55,968 bases of DNA from Candidatus Sulfopaludibacter sp. (GCA_031292755.1 JARLGM010000024.1:1-55968), one strand, 5' to 3'. Counted from the stretch's first letter, positions 47,377 to 55,968 are shown. Notes: generated from the sequence alone by a model not told the origin. Translations and numbers: made by a program.

Positions 47377-49689
47377 ATGCCCTTCCGGAATGCCTTTACC
47401 GCCCTCGTGTTGGCGCTACTGCTGAGTCGCCCCTCATCCGCCATGACCGAGGCGGAGCGCCGCCAGTATCTTGAAAAATTACAGCAGATTCTGCCGGACG
47501 TCCCCTCGTTCCGCGAATGGCTGCAAACGAGCGGGGAACTGCCCCCGGACTTCGACGCCCTCCCGCGCGTCAACGGCCTGCCGGATCCACTGCATTTCCT
47601 GGATGGCCGGCCGGTGCGCACACCAGAGGAGTGGCGCGCGCGGCGTGCCGAGATCCAGCAGCTCTACGAAAAGTATGATCTGGGTACCTTTCCGCCTACA
47701 CCAAAACTGGATCGCGCCGTCGTGCTGGACGAAACCCCCGGCAAGGGTTACCTGGTGCGCAACCTGCGGCTGGAATTCGGCCCCGAAAGCAAGGGAACCA
47801 TGCGCGTGCAAGTGATGATTCCCGAGGGCAAAGGACCGTTCCCCGCGTTGATCAGTCCGAACCTGGCTGGCTGGTCGCCCTCGCTGCTGCGGCGCGGCTA
47901 CATTTCCGCGGGGTACGCCGGCAACGATTTCATGGATGACGCGGCGGCACTGGCGCAACTCTATCCCAAGTACGATTTCGCGCTCCTGCCACGGCGCGCA
48001 TGGGCCGCGGGGCTGGTGCTGGATTACCTGGAGACACTGCCCCAGGTGGATAGGAAGCATATCGGCATGTTCGGCTACTCGCGCGACGGCAAAATGGCCG
48101 CCATCGCCGCGGCGCTGGATGAGCGCATCGCCGCCGTGATTGCCGGAAGCACGGGCGTGGGCGGCGTCTTGCCGTGGCGCTCGGCCGGCGAACGCGGATT
48201 CGGCGAGAGCATCGAAAGTACCACCCGCAGCTTCCCCACCTGGTTCGTGCACCGCCTCCGCTTCTTCGCCGGACGCGAGGACCGCCTGCCCGTGGATGGC
48301 AACCTGCTTGTAGCCATGGTGGCTCCGCGGGCCATGCTCATGGAATACGGACTGAATGACGAAGTGTCCAATTCCTGGGGCGATGAGCAATCCTATTACT
48401 CGGCGCTGAAGGTCTACAAGTTGCTGGGACATCCCGACCGTTTGAGCATTCTGCGCGTGCCCGGCTTTCACGGTGCCAACGATCAGGAAGCGTGCCTGGA
48501 CTGGCTGGACATTCAATTCGGCCGCTCCACCCGTGTCTGGACCAACCAGTTTCTCTTCCCCTGGGACTTCGACCGGTGGCGCGCCAATTCCAAAGAGACC
48601 GTGGACCTGAGCCGGTATCCGCGCCGCGCCGCCAGCACGGTTCCTGCGTCCCCATCGGCGTGGGAGGAGAAAGCCGCTGCCATCCGCAAGAGCGTCGAGT
48701 GGATGCTCGGCGATGAGCCGCCGATGATGCCTCCCGGCGCGGGGCGCGGCGCATTCGGCGGCCGTGGTGGACGGGGCGCACCGCCTGCGGCCCGCGGCAA
48801 TCCCGGGCAGACCACGCCCGACCTGGTGCAGTGGGTGATCCAACGGGGCGGCAATTCGTTCGGCTGGCTGGAACCGCAGAAGAGCAAGACCGCGTCCCGG
48901 CCGCTGAGTTTCGGATTCGGCGTTCGCGGCGACCTGTATTATCCGGCCGGCATGCCCGAGGGCACGAAACTGCCTACGGTGATCTGGCTGCACGGCTACA
49001 GCTATCCGCTCGGCTATATGTGGGTCTACCACAACGATCTGCATCCCATCCTGGCGCTGGTGCGCGCAGGGTACGCCGTGCTGGCATTCGACCAGTCCGG
49101 TTTCGGCAGCCGGATGAGCGAATCCGGGCCGTTCTACGATCGCTACCCGCACTGGTCGCAAATGGGGCGCATGGTGGAGGACGCGCGCGCCGCCGTCGAC
49201 GCGCTGCAAAAGGACAGCCTGGTGGACCCGCAGCGGATCTACCTGTTCGGCTACTCCATGGGCGGGATGGTGGGCCTCTATACCGCCGCGCTGGATTCGC
49301 GTGTGAAGGGCGTGGTTTCGATTTGCGGATTCACGCCCATGCGCACGGATACCGCGGCGAAGGGCACGGGCGGCGTGGCGCGGTACGCTTACGAGCGCGG
49401 GCTGATTCCGCGGCTGGGCTTCTTCGTGGGCCACGAGCCGCAGATCCCGTACGATTTCGACGACCTGCTGAGTACCATTGCACCGCGTCCCGCCCTGGTA
49501 GTGCAGCCGCAACTGGATCGCGACGCCACCCCGGCCGATGTCCGCGCAGCCGTGGAGCAGGCGCGCAAGGTATACGCCTTGTACGGAGACGGGAACCGGC
49601 TCGCGCTCGAAGAGCCGTGGGACTACAACCGTCTTCCCGAAAAAACACAGGACCAGGTTGTAAAGTGGATGGAGAGCAACTTTCAATGA
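47377..49689 (+). CDS. Exported double esterase (CE15-like plus second alpha/beta hydrolase)
   Basis: A 770-residue exported protein with signal peptide (ending RPSSA). The N-terminal half (about 30-440) resembles CE15 glucuronoyl esterases: GYSRDGK with probable nucleophile Ser near 233 (family GCSRxGK, here Tyr replaces Cys) and PGFHGANDQEACLDWLD with the likely catalytic His. A Gly/Arg-rich linker (GRGAFGGRGGRG) follows. The C-terminal half (about 485-770) is a second alpha/beta hydrolase: VIWLHGYS, GYAVLAFDQSGFGSR, and GYSMGGMVG with Ser near 627, then an Asp (QLDRD) region. CE15 enzymes split lignin-glucuronoxylan ester links. It overlaps the next gene by four bases. Confidence 0.82.
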   Translation: MPFRNAFTALVLALLLSRPSSAMTEAERRQYLEKLQQILPDVPSFREWLQTSGELPPDFDALPRVNGLPDPLHFLDGRPVRTPEEWRARRAEIQQLYEKYDLGTFPPTPKLDRAVVLDETPGKGYLVRNLRLEFGPESKGTMRVQVMIPEGKGPFPALISPNLAGWSPSLLRRGYISAGYAGNDFMDDAAALAQLYPKYDFALLPRRAWAAGLVLDYLETLPQVDRKHIGMFGYSRDGKMAAIAAALDERIAAVIAGSTGVGGVLPWRSAGERGFGESIESTTRSFPTWFVHRLRFFAGREDRLPVDGNLLVAMVAPRAMLMEYGLNDEVSNSWGDEQSYYSALKVYKLLGHPDRLSILRVPGFHGANDQEACLDWLDIQFGRSTRVWTNQFLFPWDFDRWRANSKETVDLSRYPRRAASTVPASPSAWEEKAAAIRKSVEWMLGDEPPMMPPGAGRGAFGGRGGRGAPPAARGNPGQTTPDLVQWVIQRGGNSFGWLEPQKSKTASRPLSFGFGVRGDLYYPAGMPEGTKLPTVIWLHGYSYPLGYMWVYHNDLHPILALVRAGYAVLAFDQSGFGSRMSESGPFYDRYPHWSQMGRMVEDARAAVDALQKDSLVDPQRIYLFGYSMGGMVGLYTAALDSRVKGVVSICGFTPMRTDTAAKGTGGVARYAYERGLIPRLGFFVGHEPQIPYDFDDLLSTIAPRPALVVQPQLDRDATPADVRAAVEQARKVYALYGDGNRLALEEPWDYNRLPEKTQDQVVKWMESNFQ

Positions 49690-51932
49690 GGCACGGATCC
49701 ATCGCCGCGGTGGTTGCCTTACTCGCCGCGGCCGCAGTACAGGCCCAGGAGTTCGACCCGAAGATTTTCCAATCGCCTCCCGCACAATATCGCGGCCATG
49801 CCATGTGGAATTTCAATCTCGCCGCCCTGAACGAAAAGGATGTCATCGCCGGCATCGATGAAATGGCCCGGCTCAACTACGGCGGCTTTTTCATTGAAGC
49901 CGGCGGCCGACCGCAACCAGGCCAAGGCGTCGCGTTCCTGAGCGACGAATATTTCCGGTACTACAGACTGGCCATCGAGGAAGCGAAAAAACAGGGCCTC
50001 GAAATGATCCTGTACGACGACTACGCGTTTCCCACCGGAACCGTGGGCGGGCAGATGCTGGCCCAGCATCCCGAGTACGTCGCCAAGAGCCTGGACATGG
50101 CCGAAAAGGACGTTGCCGGGCCCGCTGCCGTGGACTTGCCGATTCCCCAGGGTATCTACATTGGCGCAGTGAGGATGAATCGCGACACCTTCGAACTGGT
50201 GGACATCAGCGATAAGAAAGTGCAGGACTCGGTGAAGTGCCTGGTGCCCAAAGGCAACTGGAAAGTGATGGCGTTTTATCTCGTCGGCGGCAAGGCGCGG
50301 GTGGTGGATTACCTGGATGAAAAGGCCATGAGCGTTTTCATCTCCATGACCTACGAAAAGTACCAGCAGAACTTCGGCAGCGAGTTCGGCAAGCTCATCA
50401 AGCAGACGTTTTACGACGAACCATCCATGCATCATGCCGACCGCATGTGGACGCAAGGCTTCAATGCCGGATTCGAGAAGCGGTATGGCTACTCGCCCAT
50501 GAAGTATTATCCGGCGCTGTGGTACGACATCGGCTCGCAGACTGCCGCGGCGCGCAATGCTCTGTGGGGCTTCCGCGCCCAACTGTTCGCGGAGAATTTC
50601 ATTCAGCGGCTGGACGATTGGTGCGCCGCCCACCACCTGGAGTTCGGCGGGCACCTGGATCAGGAGGAGCCGCTGAACCCGACCCCGCTCAATGGCGACC
50701 TCATGAAAGTCTTCGAGCACCAGACGCTGCCTACGGTGGACGACATCTGGTGGTACGGGCGGTCCAACCCGTCGTACAAGATCGTTACGTCGGCCGCCTT
50801 CAACTTCGATCATCCCATTTGCCGCGCGGAAACATACGCGGCCTATCGCGGCCTCACCGACAAGATCGCCTTTCAAGTGGCCATGGACCAGTACGCCATG
50901 GGCATCAACTTCCAGATTCCGGCGCGCACCGTGCAGCCCAAGCGGCCGGAACTCAACGACTATGTAGGCCGCTTGAGTTACTTGCTGGAGCACGGCAGGC
51001 ACGTGTCCGATATTGCGGTGCTATACCCCATCGCGGCGCTGCGCACGCAGTATCGCCAGGTAGGCGGCGTGCAGTTCCCCCTGGCGAATGGCGAGCAGCC
51101 GCCGCAGATCATGGAGACGGCCTACGCCCGCGAGGGCGGCTTCGCTTACGGCATCGACTATCAGGATATTGGCGAAGCGCTGTTCCGCGGCCTGCGCGTG
51201 GATTACACCTATCTGCATCCCGACGTGCTGGTGGATAAGTGTACCGTGGACGCGAACCACAAACTGATCCTGAACAACCGCGAGAATCGCGAGGAGTATC
51301 AGGTGCTGATTCTGCCCGCGGGCGACACCCTATCGGCCTCCGCCGCGGCCAAGATCCGCGAATTCTATGACAAGGGCGGCATGGTGATCGCCACCGGCAA
51401 GCTGCCCACGCACAGCGCGGAATTCGGCAAAGACAAGGACGTGCAACAGGCCATGGCGGACGTCTTCGGCGTCTCCCCGGATGCGCCGCTGAAGGCGGAC
51501 GTGAAGCGGGCGCAGGACCGGCAGAACTTCTACGTGTTCTGGTATTACATCAAGAAGAACCAGGCGGGCGGCCAGGCGATATTTCTGCCAGTGGTGCATC
51601 CCTGGTTGCTGGATTTCGCTTTGAAGCTGGTGCTGCCCCAGCGTGATGTGGACATTCAGCAGCCCATCGCGCCGCTGCGCCGCGGCAACGAATATGACGG
51701 CGCCCTCACTTACATCCACAAAGTGAAGGACGGACGCGACATTTACTTTTTCGCCAACTCATCACCCCAGGCCGTCGATACGAAAGTCGTTCTCCGCGGC
51801 GTCAAGTCACTCCAGATCTGGAATCCGCATACCGGCCGGCAGGAGGCCGCCGAGTCCACTGCCGCGAGCGGATCGACCACCGTGCACCCGGTGCTGCCTT
51901 CGGTTTCGTCGCTGTTCTTTATCGGGCAGTAG
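49686..51932 (+). CDS. GH106-like glycoside hydrolase
   Basis: A 748-residue exported protein; the ATG at 49686 overlaps the esterase stop (ATGA). The signal peptide ends at AAVQAQ. MWNFNLAALNEKDVIAGIDEMARLNYGGFFIEAGG at about 38-72 matches the N-terminal GH106-like pattern, and MILYDDYAFPTGTVGGQM, TFYDEPSMHH and FGGHLDQEEPLNPTPLNGDLMKVFEHQ supply acidic residues typical of the barrel active site. GH106 members are alpha-L-rhamnosidases. A C-terminal beta region ends SVSSLFFIGQ. Family membership is probable rather than certain, and the substrate linkage is inferred only from relatives. Confidence 0.75.
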   Translation: MRHGSIAAVVALLAAAAVQAQEFDPKIFQSPPAQYRGHAMWNFNLAALNEKDVIAGIDEMARLNYGGFFIEAGGRPQPGQGVAFLSDEYFRYYRLAIEEAKKQGLEMILYDDYAFPTGTVGGQMLAQHPEYVAKSLDMAEKDVAGPAAVDLPIPQGIYIGAVRMNRDTFELVDISDKKVQDSVKCLVPKGNWKVMAFYLVGGKARVVDYLDEKAMSVFISMTYEKYQQNFGSEFGKLIKQTFYDEPSMHHADRMWTQGFNAGFEKRYGYSPMKYYPALWYDIGSQTAAARNALWGFRAQLFAENFIQRLDDWCAAHHLEFGGHLDQEEPLNPTPLNGDLMKVFEHQTLPTVDDIWWYGRSNPSYKIVTSAAFNFDHPICRAETYAAYRGLTDKIAFQVAMDQYAMGINFQIPARTVQPKRPELNDYVGRLSYLLEHGRHVSDIAVLYPIAALRTQYRQVGGVQFPLANGEQPPQIMETAYAREGGFAYGIDYQDIGEALFRGLRVDYTYLHPDVLVDKCTVDANHKLILNNRENREEYQVLILPAGDTLSASAAAKIREFYDKGGMVIATGKLPTHSAEFGKDKDVQQAMADVFGVSPDAPLKADVKRAQDRQNFYVFWYYIKKNQAGGQAIFLPVVHPWLLDFALKLVLPQRDVDIQQPIAPLRRGNEYDGALTYIHKVKDGRDIYFFANSSPQAVDTKVVLRGVKSLQIWNPHTGRQEAAESTAASGSTTVHPVLPSVSSLFFIGQ

Positions 51933-51990
51933 CGCCGGAAGGCCTGCGGTTGGATTACCGCCTTCCGAACGCGAGGTTCTACGCAAATCA

Positions 51991-52473
51991 CTAACGTTGG
52001 GAGTTACTTCGCAGCGTCTGTCCAGCTTGCTCGGTTCGAAAGTTTAACGCGGAGTGGCCTAAGTCCCAAACCCAGCGAGCGCCGCCCCATTCACGCTCCC
52101 ATACCTCCCAATGTCCCTCCCATCGGAACTCGACCAGCATTTCGGACTCAGTGCGAGTCTCGCAACGGGAGACCGATGAGCGTCTCGACGCCTCTTCGCA
52201 CTTCGCGACGAGTGCGCTGTTGAGTATCACTTCTGCGCGGAACCAATCTTCTTGTTCCGATCCAAGGGGACAGCCGTTGTCTACCCACAATTGATACGCA
52301 ATTGTGGCGATTTCGCTTTTAGTGGGTGGGCTAACGGTTGCGGCGGTTTTCACGCATCCACTTACGATGTTCATTTCAGGCATCATCGTGGCTGCGTCGC
52401 TTGAAATAGTTGCCGGCGACTCTTCCCGTAGGGCCGTCGCGTCCGAGCCCATGCTCCTTCCTCGTCCGGGCAT
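51991..52473 (-). CDS. DUF2934 domain protein
   Basis: A 160-residue soluble protein. Residues about 52-85 match DUF2934 (EIATIAYQLWVDNGCPLGSEQEDWFRAEVIL), a short domain of unknown role common in soil Acidobacteria and Proteobacteria. The remainder is low in recognised features and contains a Trp-rich segment (GHWEVWEREWGGARWVW). The start at 52473 is fixed by an almost perfect Shine-Dalgarno, AAGGAGGTGA. It is the only minus-strand gene in the glycan block and its base composition looks less GC-rich than that of its neighbours, so it may be an insertion between the hydrolase genes. Confidence 0.75.
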   Translation of the reverse strand: MPGRGRSMGSDATALREESPATISSDAATMMPEMNIVSGCVKTAATVSPPTKSEIATIAYQLWVDNGCPLGSEQEDWFRAEVILNSALVAKCEEASRRSSVSRCETRTESEMLVEFRWEGHWEVWEREWGGARWVWDLGHSALNFRTEQAGQTLRSNSQR

Positions 52474-52476
52474 GAT

Positions 52477-52486
52477 TCACCTCCTT
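52477..52486 (-). promoter_or_regulatory. Very strong ribosome-binding site of the DUF2934 gene
   Basis: AAGGAGGTGA on the minus strand is almost fully complementary to the 16S 3' end and sits at ideal distance from the ATG at 52473. It decides this start and is stronger than any other site in the window. Confidence 0.85.
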
Positions 52487-52868
52487 CGAAGCCCTGTCGT
52501 TACGCGACGCAGGGCAAGCCCAAGGCTTTGCTGCCAGCCTCGCGATTTCCATATCAATCTGGGGGTGGTTCACGACCGCAGAACAGCGGACTTGCACGCC
52601 ACAACAAAAAGGCCCAAACGATAATGAGGCCTTGCGACTCTGAAAGAATTATGTGGCGATTCTTGGACGGATGCAAGGGGGAGCGAGGCTTCCAAGAACT
52701 GGGCTGAGAAGTTGAATGTACCGGTTGGCACATCTGCTGTATTTTTCAGCGGATCAAATTTCAGGTTGCCCTCAACAAATCAGTCAGCCCCTCCTATCCG
52801 GTCGCACACAGGCCGCGCACTGAGTTAAAGTATCAGTCGGTGATTCGTTCGAGGTTCGAACTAAGACC
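52487..52868. other. Intergenic region between DUF2934 and GH115-like genes
   Basis: About 380 bases with no credible coding frame. The sequence is less GC-rich than the surroundings. It holds a weak hairpin (aaggcc near 52610 with ggcctt near 52633) and, just before the GH115-like start, a perfect inverted repeat GTTCG-AGGTT-CGAAC at 52847-52861 that could be an operator. No tRNA or mobile element is visible. Confidence 0.5.
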
Positions 52869-54944
52869 ATGACTGGACATCGAATTTGTTTTTTCTCGAT
52901 CCTTCTGCTGGCGCCGAGCGCCTTCGCGCAGACTGCTCCCTGGACAGGCCCGCGACGCGGGTCGTGGATTCAGACCGGAGCGCCGTCCCAGGGTGATGTG
53001 ACCCTCGCGGCGCCGGACCGTACCGCTGAAATCGTCGTCGCGGACGACGAGAATAGCGCCGTGCATCAGGCCGCGGAGTTCCTGGCGGGTGACATCGGAA
53101 AGATCAGCGGACGCCGGCCTTCCATCGTAAAGTCGCCCGGCGCGGATCGCTCCGTCATCCATCTGGTGACCCTGGGGCACGGCACCGTCCCCGCGGCCAT
53201 GAATGCGGGCGCGATGCAAGGGCAGTGGGAGAGCTACCGCATCTCGACCGAAGGCGGCAATGTGTGGCTGGTCGGTTCCAACCCGCGCGGCACCGCCTTC
53301 GCGGCCTATACGCTCTCCGAGCGGCTCGGCATCGACCCGCTATATATATGGACGGGCTACCGGCCGGAGCATCACGATCCGCTGGTAATGAAGCGCACCA
53401 GCTTCGCGCAAGCCCCGCCGGCATTCCGCTACCGCGGCTTCTTCCACGATGACGAGGATCTGCTGCCCCGTCCTTTCGACGCCAACGGGCATCCCCTGCA
53501 AACCGGCGATGTGCCCCTGGAATGGTACCAGCGATTTTTCGAGACCGCGCTGCGCCTGCGCATGAACATGGTGGCGCCCTACACCCGCGTCCACCGGCGC
53601 TACGAGGTGCAGAAAACGGCCAGCGATTGGGGCCTGTACTACACTTCGCACCACTACGACATCCTGGTTTCGAATCCGTTCGGTCTGACCACCTACAACC
53701 TGGCCGCCGAACGCGGTGTGAAGCCGGACTGGAACTGGTTCACCAACCGCGAAGGCATGCTCCAGTTCTGGCGCGCCGGCCTGATGGAAAACAAAGACCT
53801 GGACGTCATCTGGCCCGTGGGCATGCGCGGCACCTCCGACCGTCCGTTCACCTTTCCTCCCGGCACTACCGAAGATCAGCGGGCCGCCACCTTCCGCGAG
53901 GTGATTGGCGAGCAGGTCAAGATGGTGCGCGAGATGCTGCCCAAGGACAAGCCGCCCATCTTCCACTTCACCATGTACTCGGAAATGCTGCCGGCCTACC
54001 AGCGCAATCCCGCGGCCTTCGATCTGCCCAAGGACGTGATCATCGTGTGGCCGGACGATAACGACGGACATATGCGCGGTCTGCCGGCATCGCTGGGCAA
54101 GTGGAAGCACGGAGTGTATTACCACCTGGCATATCTCGGCGGCCGGCTGACGAAACAATTGACTCACACGGTAGGCCCGGAAGTGGTGGCTCAGGAGTTC
54201 GACAAAATCGTCAAAGCGGGCGCCACCGAATACATGCTGGTGAACATGTCCGAGGTGCGCGATTACGTGATGGGCGGGCGCATGCTCGCCGATATCACCT
54301 GGGACGCACCCGCCATCTATGCCACCCCCAACGCGGCCGCGCGATACACTTCCTGGTGGTCGCGCGAATATTTCGGATCCAGGGCGCAGGCGGCGGACAC
54401 CGCGTACAACAAGTACTTCACACTCCTGAATACGCCCGACAAACTCTGGTCCGCGCCCGACGCCATCGAGGAACTGCTCGACCGTTTGTACAAGAAGGTG
54501 GCGGGCCAGACGTCTGCGCCCATGGACCCGAACACCATCGCGCAGATGCAGACGCGCCAGCGGCAACTTACGGACGCGCTGGCGGCGGAGTCGCAGGCAG
54601 AAACCGGAATGTCGCTGGCGCAGCAGCAGTTCTTCTCCGTGGATGTGGCTCTCGGCCTGGAAGTCGCCGAGCGGCAGACACAAGCGGCGCTCAAGCTGGA
54701 CGAAGCGCTGCGCGCACCCGGCGCGGCGCGCATGTGGCAACTGGTTCGAGAAGCGCGCACGTCGCTGGAGCAACTCGAAACCGAGTTGGCGCGCGCGGAA
54801 TATCCGCCCTTCGACCGCTGGTATCACGAAAGCTGGATCCGCTCCACGTTCAGCCCCAACAATCCGCACCGCCCATACATTCAGGTCCGCGCGTTCCTTT
54901 CAAGCGAAGGGCGCGGTACCCCGCTAAGGGCGCGGCGTCCATAA
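52869..54944 (+). CDS. GH115-like alpha-glucuronidase
   Basis: A 691-residue exported protein with signal peptide (about 1-20, ending AFAQ). The N-terminal part matches GH115: AEIVVADDENSAVHQAAEFLAGDIGKISGRRP, WESYRISTEGGNVWLVGSNPRGTAFAAYTLSERLGIDPLYIW, and FRYRGFFHDDEDL, followed by a barrel with MNMVAPYTRVHRRYEV, VIWPVGMRG, FTMYSEML and IIVWPDDNDGHMR. GH115 enzymes remove 4-O-methyl-glucuronic acid from xylan. It is shorter than typical full-length members (usually well above 800 residues), lacking the C-terminal beta domain. It fits the CE15-like esterase gene upstream. Confidence 0.84.
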   Translation: MTGHRICFFSILLLAPSAFAQTAPWTGPRRGSWIQTGAPSQGDVTLAAPDRTAEIVVADDENSAVHQAAEFLAGDIGKISGRRPSIVKSPGADRSVIHLVTLGHGTVPAAMNAGAMQGQWESYRISTEGGNVWLVGSNPRGTAFAAYTLSERLGIDPLYIWTGYRPEHHDPLVMKRTSFAQAPPAFRYRGFFHDDEDLLPRPFDANGHPLQTGDVPLEWYQRFFETALRLRMNMVAPYTRVHRRYEVQKTASDWGLYYTSHHYDILVSNPFGLTTYNLAAERGVKPDWNWFTNREGMLQFWRAGLMENKDLDVIWPVGMRGTSDRPFTFPPGTTEDQRAATFREVIGEQVKMVREMLPKDKPPIFHFTMYSEMLPAYQRNPAAFDLPKDVIIVWPDDNDGHMRGLPASLGKWKHGVYYHLAYLGGRLTKQLTHTVGPEVVAQEFDKIVKAGATEYMLVNMSEVRDYVMGGRMLADITWDAPAIYATPNAAARYTSWWSREYFGSRAQAADTAYNKYFTLLNTPDKLWSAPDAIEELLDRLYKKVAGQTSAPMDPNTIAQMQTRQRQLTDALAAESQAETGMSLAQQQFFSVDVALGLEVAERQTQAALKLDEALRAPGAARMWQLVREARTSLEQLETELARAEYPPFDRWYHESWIRSTFSPNNPHRPYIQVRAFLSSEGRGTPLRARRP

Positions 54945-54955
54945 GACAAGCACAT

Positions 54956-55040
54956 CGCGGAGGCGCGAAGGTGCGGAGCAAGACGCGGAGAAAGGCTGGG
55001 GACCGGCCCCAAGCTCACCATGGAACCACGAAGGAAACGT
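54956..55040. repeat. Degenerate purine-rich direct repeats and hairpin
   Basis: A run of GCGGAG/GCGAAG/GCGGAG/GCGGAG units (54956-54991) is followed by a hairpin GCTGGGG-ACCGG-CCCCAAGC (54995-55014, one bulged A) and then ACCACGAAGGAAACG (55025-55039). The hairpin lacks a T run, so it is at best a weak terminator for the GH115-like gene. The elements resemble dispersed intergenic repeats seen in many soil bacteria. Confidence 0.45.
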
Positions 55041-55130
55041 ATCAAGAACACCGCTTGCTGACGCGCGCGGCTCCGTTCCGAGCCGGAGCGGTCTTCGCGA
55101 AATGCGCGACCGTATTTATGAAACGGCGCG

Positions 55131-55907
55131 CTACGCGATCGACCGCACCACGCCACCGTCTACCCGCAGCGATGCCCCGTTGATGGCCGAGGCGAGCGGG
55201 CTACAGACGAACGCTACCAGCGCCGCAACCTCTTCCGGCGTAGCGAACCGCTGGAGGAGGGACGAGGGCCGGCCCTGTTTAAAAAACTCGCGCTCCACGG
55301 TGGCCCGGTCTACGCCCTTGGCGCCTGCCAGTTGGTCAACGAATCCGCTGACTCCCTCCGAAGCGGTCGGACCCGGAAGCACCGCGTTGACGGTGACTGC
55401 CGTGCCGGCTGTGGTCTCGGCGAGCCCGCGCGATATGGAGAGTTGAGCCGTCTTGGTCACGCCATAATGAATCATTTCAACCGGAATCTGGAGAGCGGAC
55501 TCGCTGGAGATAAACACGATGCGTCCCCAATTTTGTTTTTTCATCCCGCCCAGATAGTGCCGGCTGAGCCGCACCCCGCTCAGCACGTTGACTTCGAAAA
55601 AGCGGCGCCAGTCGGCATCGGAGATCTCTTCAAATGGCTTAGGCTCGAAGATGCCCAGGTTGTTCACCAGAATATCGACTGCCGGAAAACGCTCGATCAC
55701 GGCGCGCGCTCCGGCTTCGGTGCCCAGATCGGCCGCAACGCCGTGAGCGGCGCCGCTTTGTTTCACGGCGGCAGCGACGCGTTTCTGCGTCCGGCCGTTG
55801 ACGATGACTGAAGCCCCTTCCGCCGCCAGTGCGGTGGCAATCGCCAGACCGATACCGGCAGTGGATCCACTGACCAGCGCGGTCTTCCCTTTGAGTTGCA
55901 AGTCCAT
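55131..55907 (-). CDS. Short-chain dehydrogenase/reductase (SDR)
   Basis: A 258-residue classical SDR. The NAD(P)-binding motif is SGSTAGIG near residue 14 (TGxxxGIG variant), NNLG lies near residue 83, and the catalytic Ser/Tyr/Lys set is in ISSESA, then HYGVTK. The C-terminus has the usual GASLRVDGG. The NGRTQKR segment after the second strand favours NADP(H). The substrate is unknown. It converges with the GH115-like gene across a 186-base gap and is unlikely to be part of the same unit. Start is ATG 55907; no strong ribosome site was found. Confidence 0.92.
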   Translation of the reverse strand: MDLQLKGKTALVSGSTAGIGLAIATALAAEGASVIVNGRTQKRVAAAVKQSGAAHGVAADLGTEAGARAVIERFPAVDILVNNLGIFEPKPFEEISDADWRRFFEVNVLSGVRLSRHYLGGMKKQNWGRIVFISSESALQIPVEMIHYGVTKTAQLSISRGLAETTAGTAVTVNAVLPGPTASEGVSGFVDQLAGAKGVDRATVEREFFKQGRPSSLLQRFATPEEVAALVAFVCSPLASAINGASLRVDGGVVRSIA

Positions 55908-55935
55908 ATGGCGTTAGGGAGAGTTAAGAAATAAT

Positions 55936-55968
55936 ATGGACAATTACAGGACGATCACGTTTTCGAGG
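55936..55968 (+). CDS. Possible start of a gene cut by the window end (DUF433-like N-terminus)
   Basis: The ATG at 55936 opens eleven codons (MDNYRTITFSR) to the edge, with GGGAG upstream at a long distance. The sequence recalls the first residues of DUF433 antitoxin-like proteins, but eleven residues cannot prove this. It is divergent from the SDR gene. Confidence 0.25.
   Translation, partial: MDNYRTITFSR

Noticed and set aside
48831..49685. Out-of-frame upstream extension of the GH106-like frame
   Set aside because: It runs through the esterase gene in another frame. The ATG at 49686 has a signal peptide and a stop-start overlap.
52840..52868. Possible tRNA T-arm (GGTTCGAAC)
   Set aside because: No matching stem, anticodon arm or acceptor stem around it; it is better explained as a short inverted repeat before the GH115-like gene.

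Overview
The window is GC-rich bacterial DNA with very tight gene packing, and its gene content points to an Acidobacteriota member of the Solibacter/Bryobacter type. The clues are a TIGR03435-type protein (a family greatly expanded in Solibacter), a DUF2934 protein, an NHL/choice-of-anchor-D secreted protein, Ser/Thr kinases with multi-span C-termini, and a CE15/GH115/GH106-like carbohydrate set. This assignment is inference from gene content; no rRNA or tRNA gene is visible.

Layout. 1-364: 5' part of a secreted protein made of perfect 18-residue repeats, cut by the window edge. 600-6239: ExeA-like ATPase, infC (without rpmI/rplT), a membrane Ser/Thr kinase and a lipoprotein. 6334-11875: an unknown protein, then a phosphorelay set (HPt protein, hybrid sensor kinase, REC-HPt-REC regulator). 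11885-17964: TraB/GumN-like protein, TIGR03435 protein, a pair of small multidrug-resistance-type half transporters, and a large NHL/choice-of-anchor-D protein. 17975-24271: envelope lipid and sugar genes (HpnI-like glycosyltransferase, AsnB, ArnT-like transferase, a class I isoprenoid-synthase-like protein). 24324-28908 (minus strand): heme/copper monooxygenase-like protein, RidA, IlvD and three DUF190 domains in two genes. 29062-33853: small secreted protein, orphan OmpR-type regulator, GH38 alpha-mannosidase.

34100-41078 is the most striking part: a tightly overlapping plus-strand operon with a 23-heme and a 22-heme c-type cytochrome, an outer-membrane beta-barrel, a secreted protein, a membrane cytochrome-b-like protein and a 32-residue membrane peptide. 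Together these have the parts needed for an electron conduit from the inner membrane to the cell surface. It differs from the classical MtrCAB set in that both cytochromes are built from tandem three-heme modules. Directly downstream (41221-47303) lies a CHASE2 histidine kinase / NtrC-type regulator / FecR-barrel operon that could sense the envelope state.

47377-54944 is a polysaccharide-degradation block (fused double esterase with a CE15-like half, GH106-like hydrolase, GH115-like alpha-glucuronidase) interrupted by a small DUF2934 gene. The window ends with an SDR oxidoreductase and the first codons of a possible plus-strand gene.

All functional names are from motif recognition by eye. 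Start codons were chosen from Shine-Dalgarno sites, overlaps and family N-termini, and alternatives are stated where relevant.
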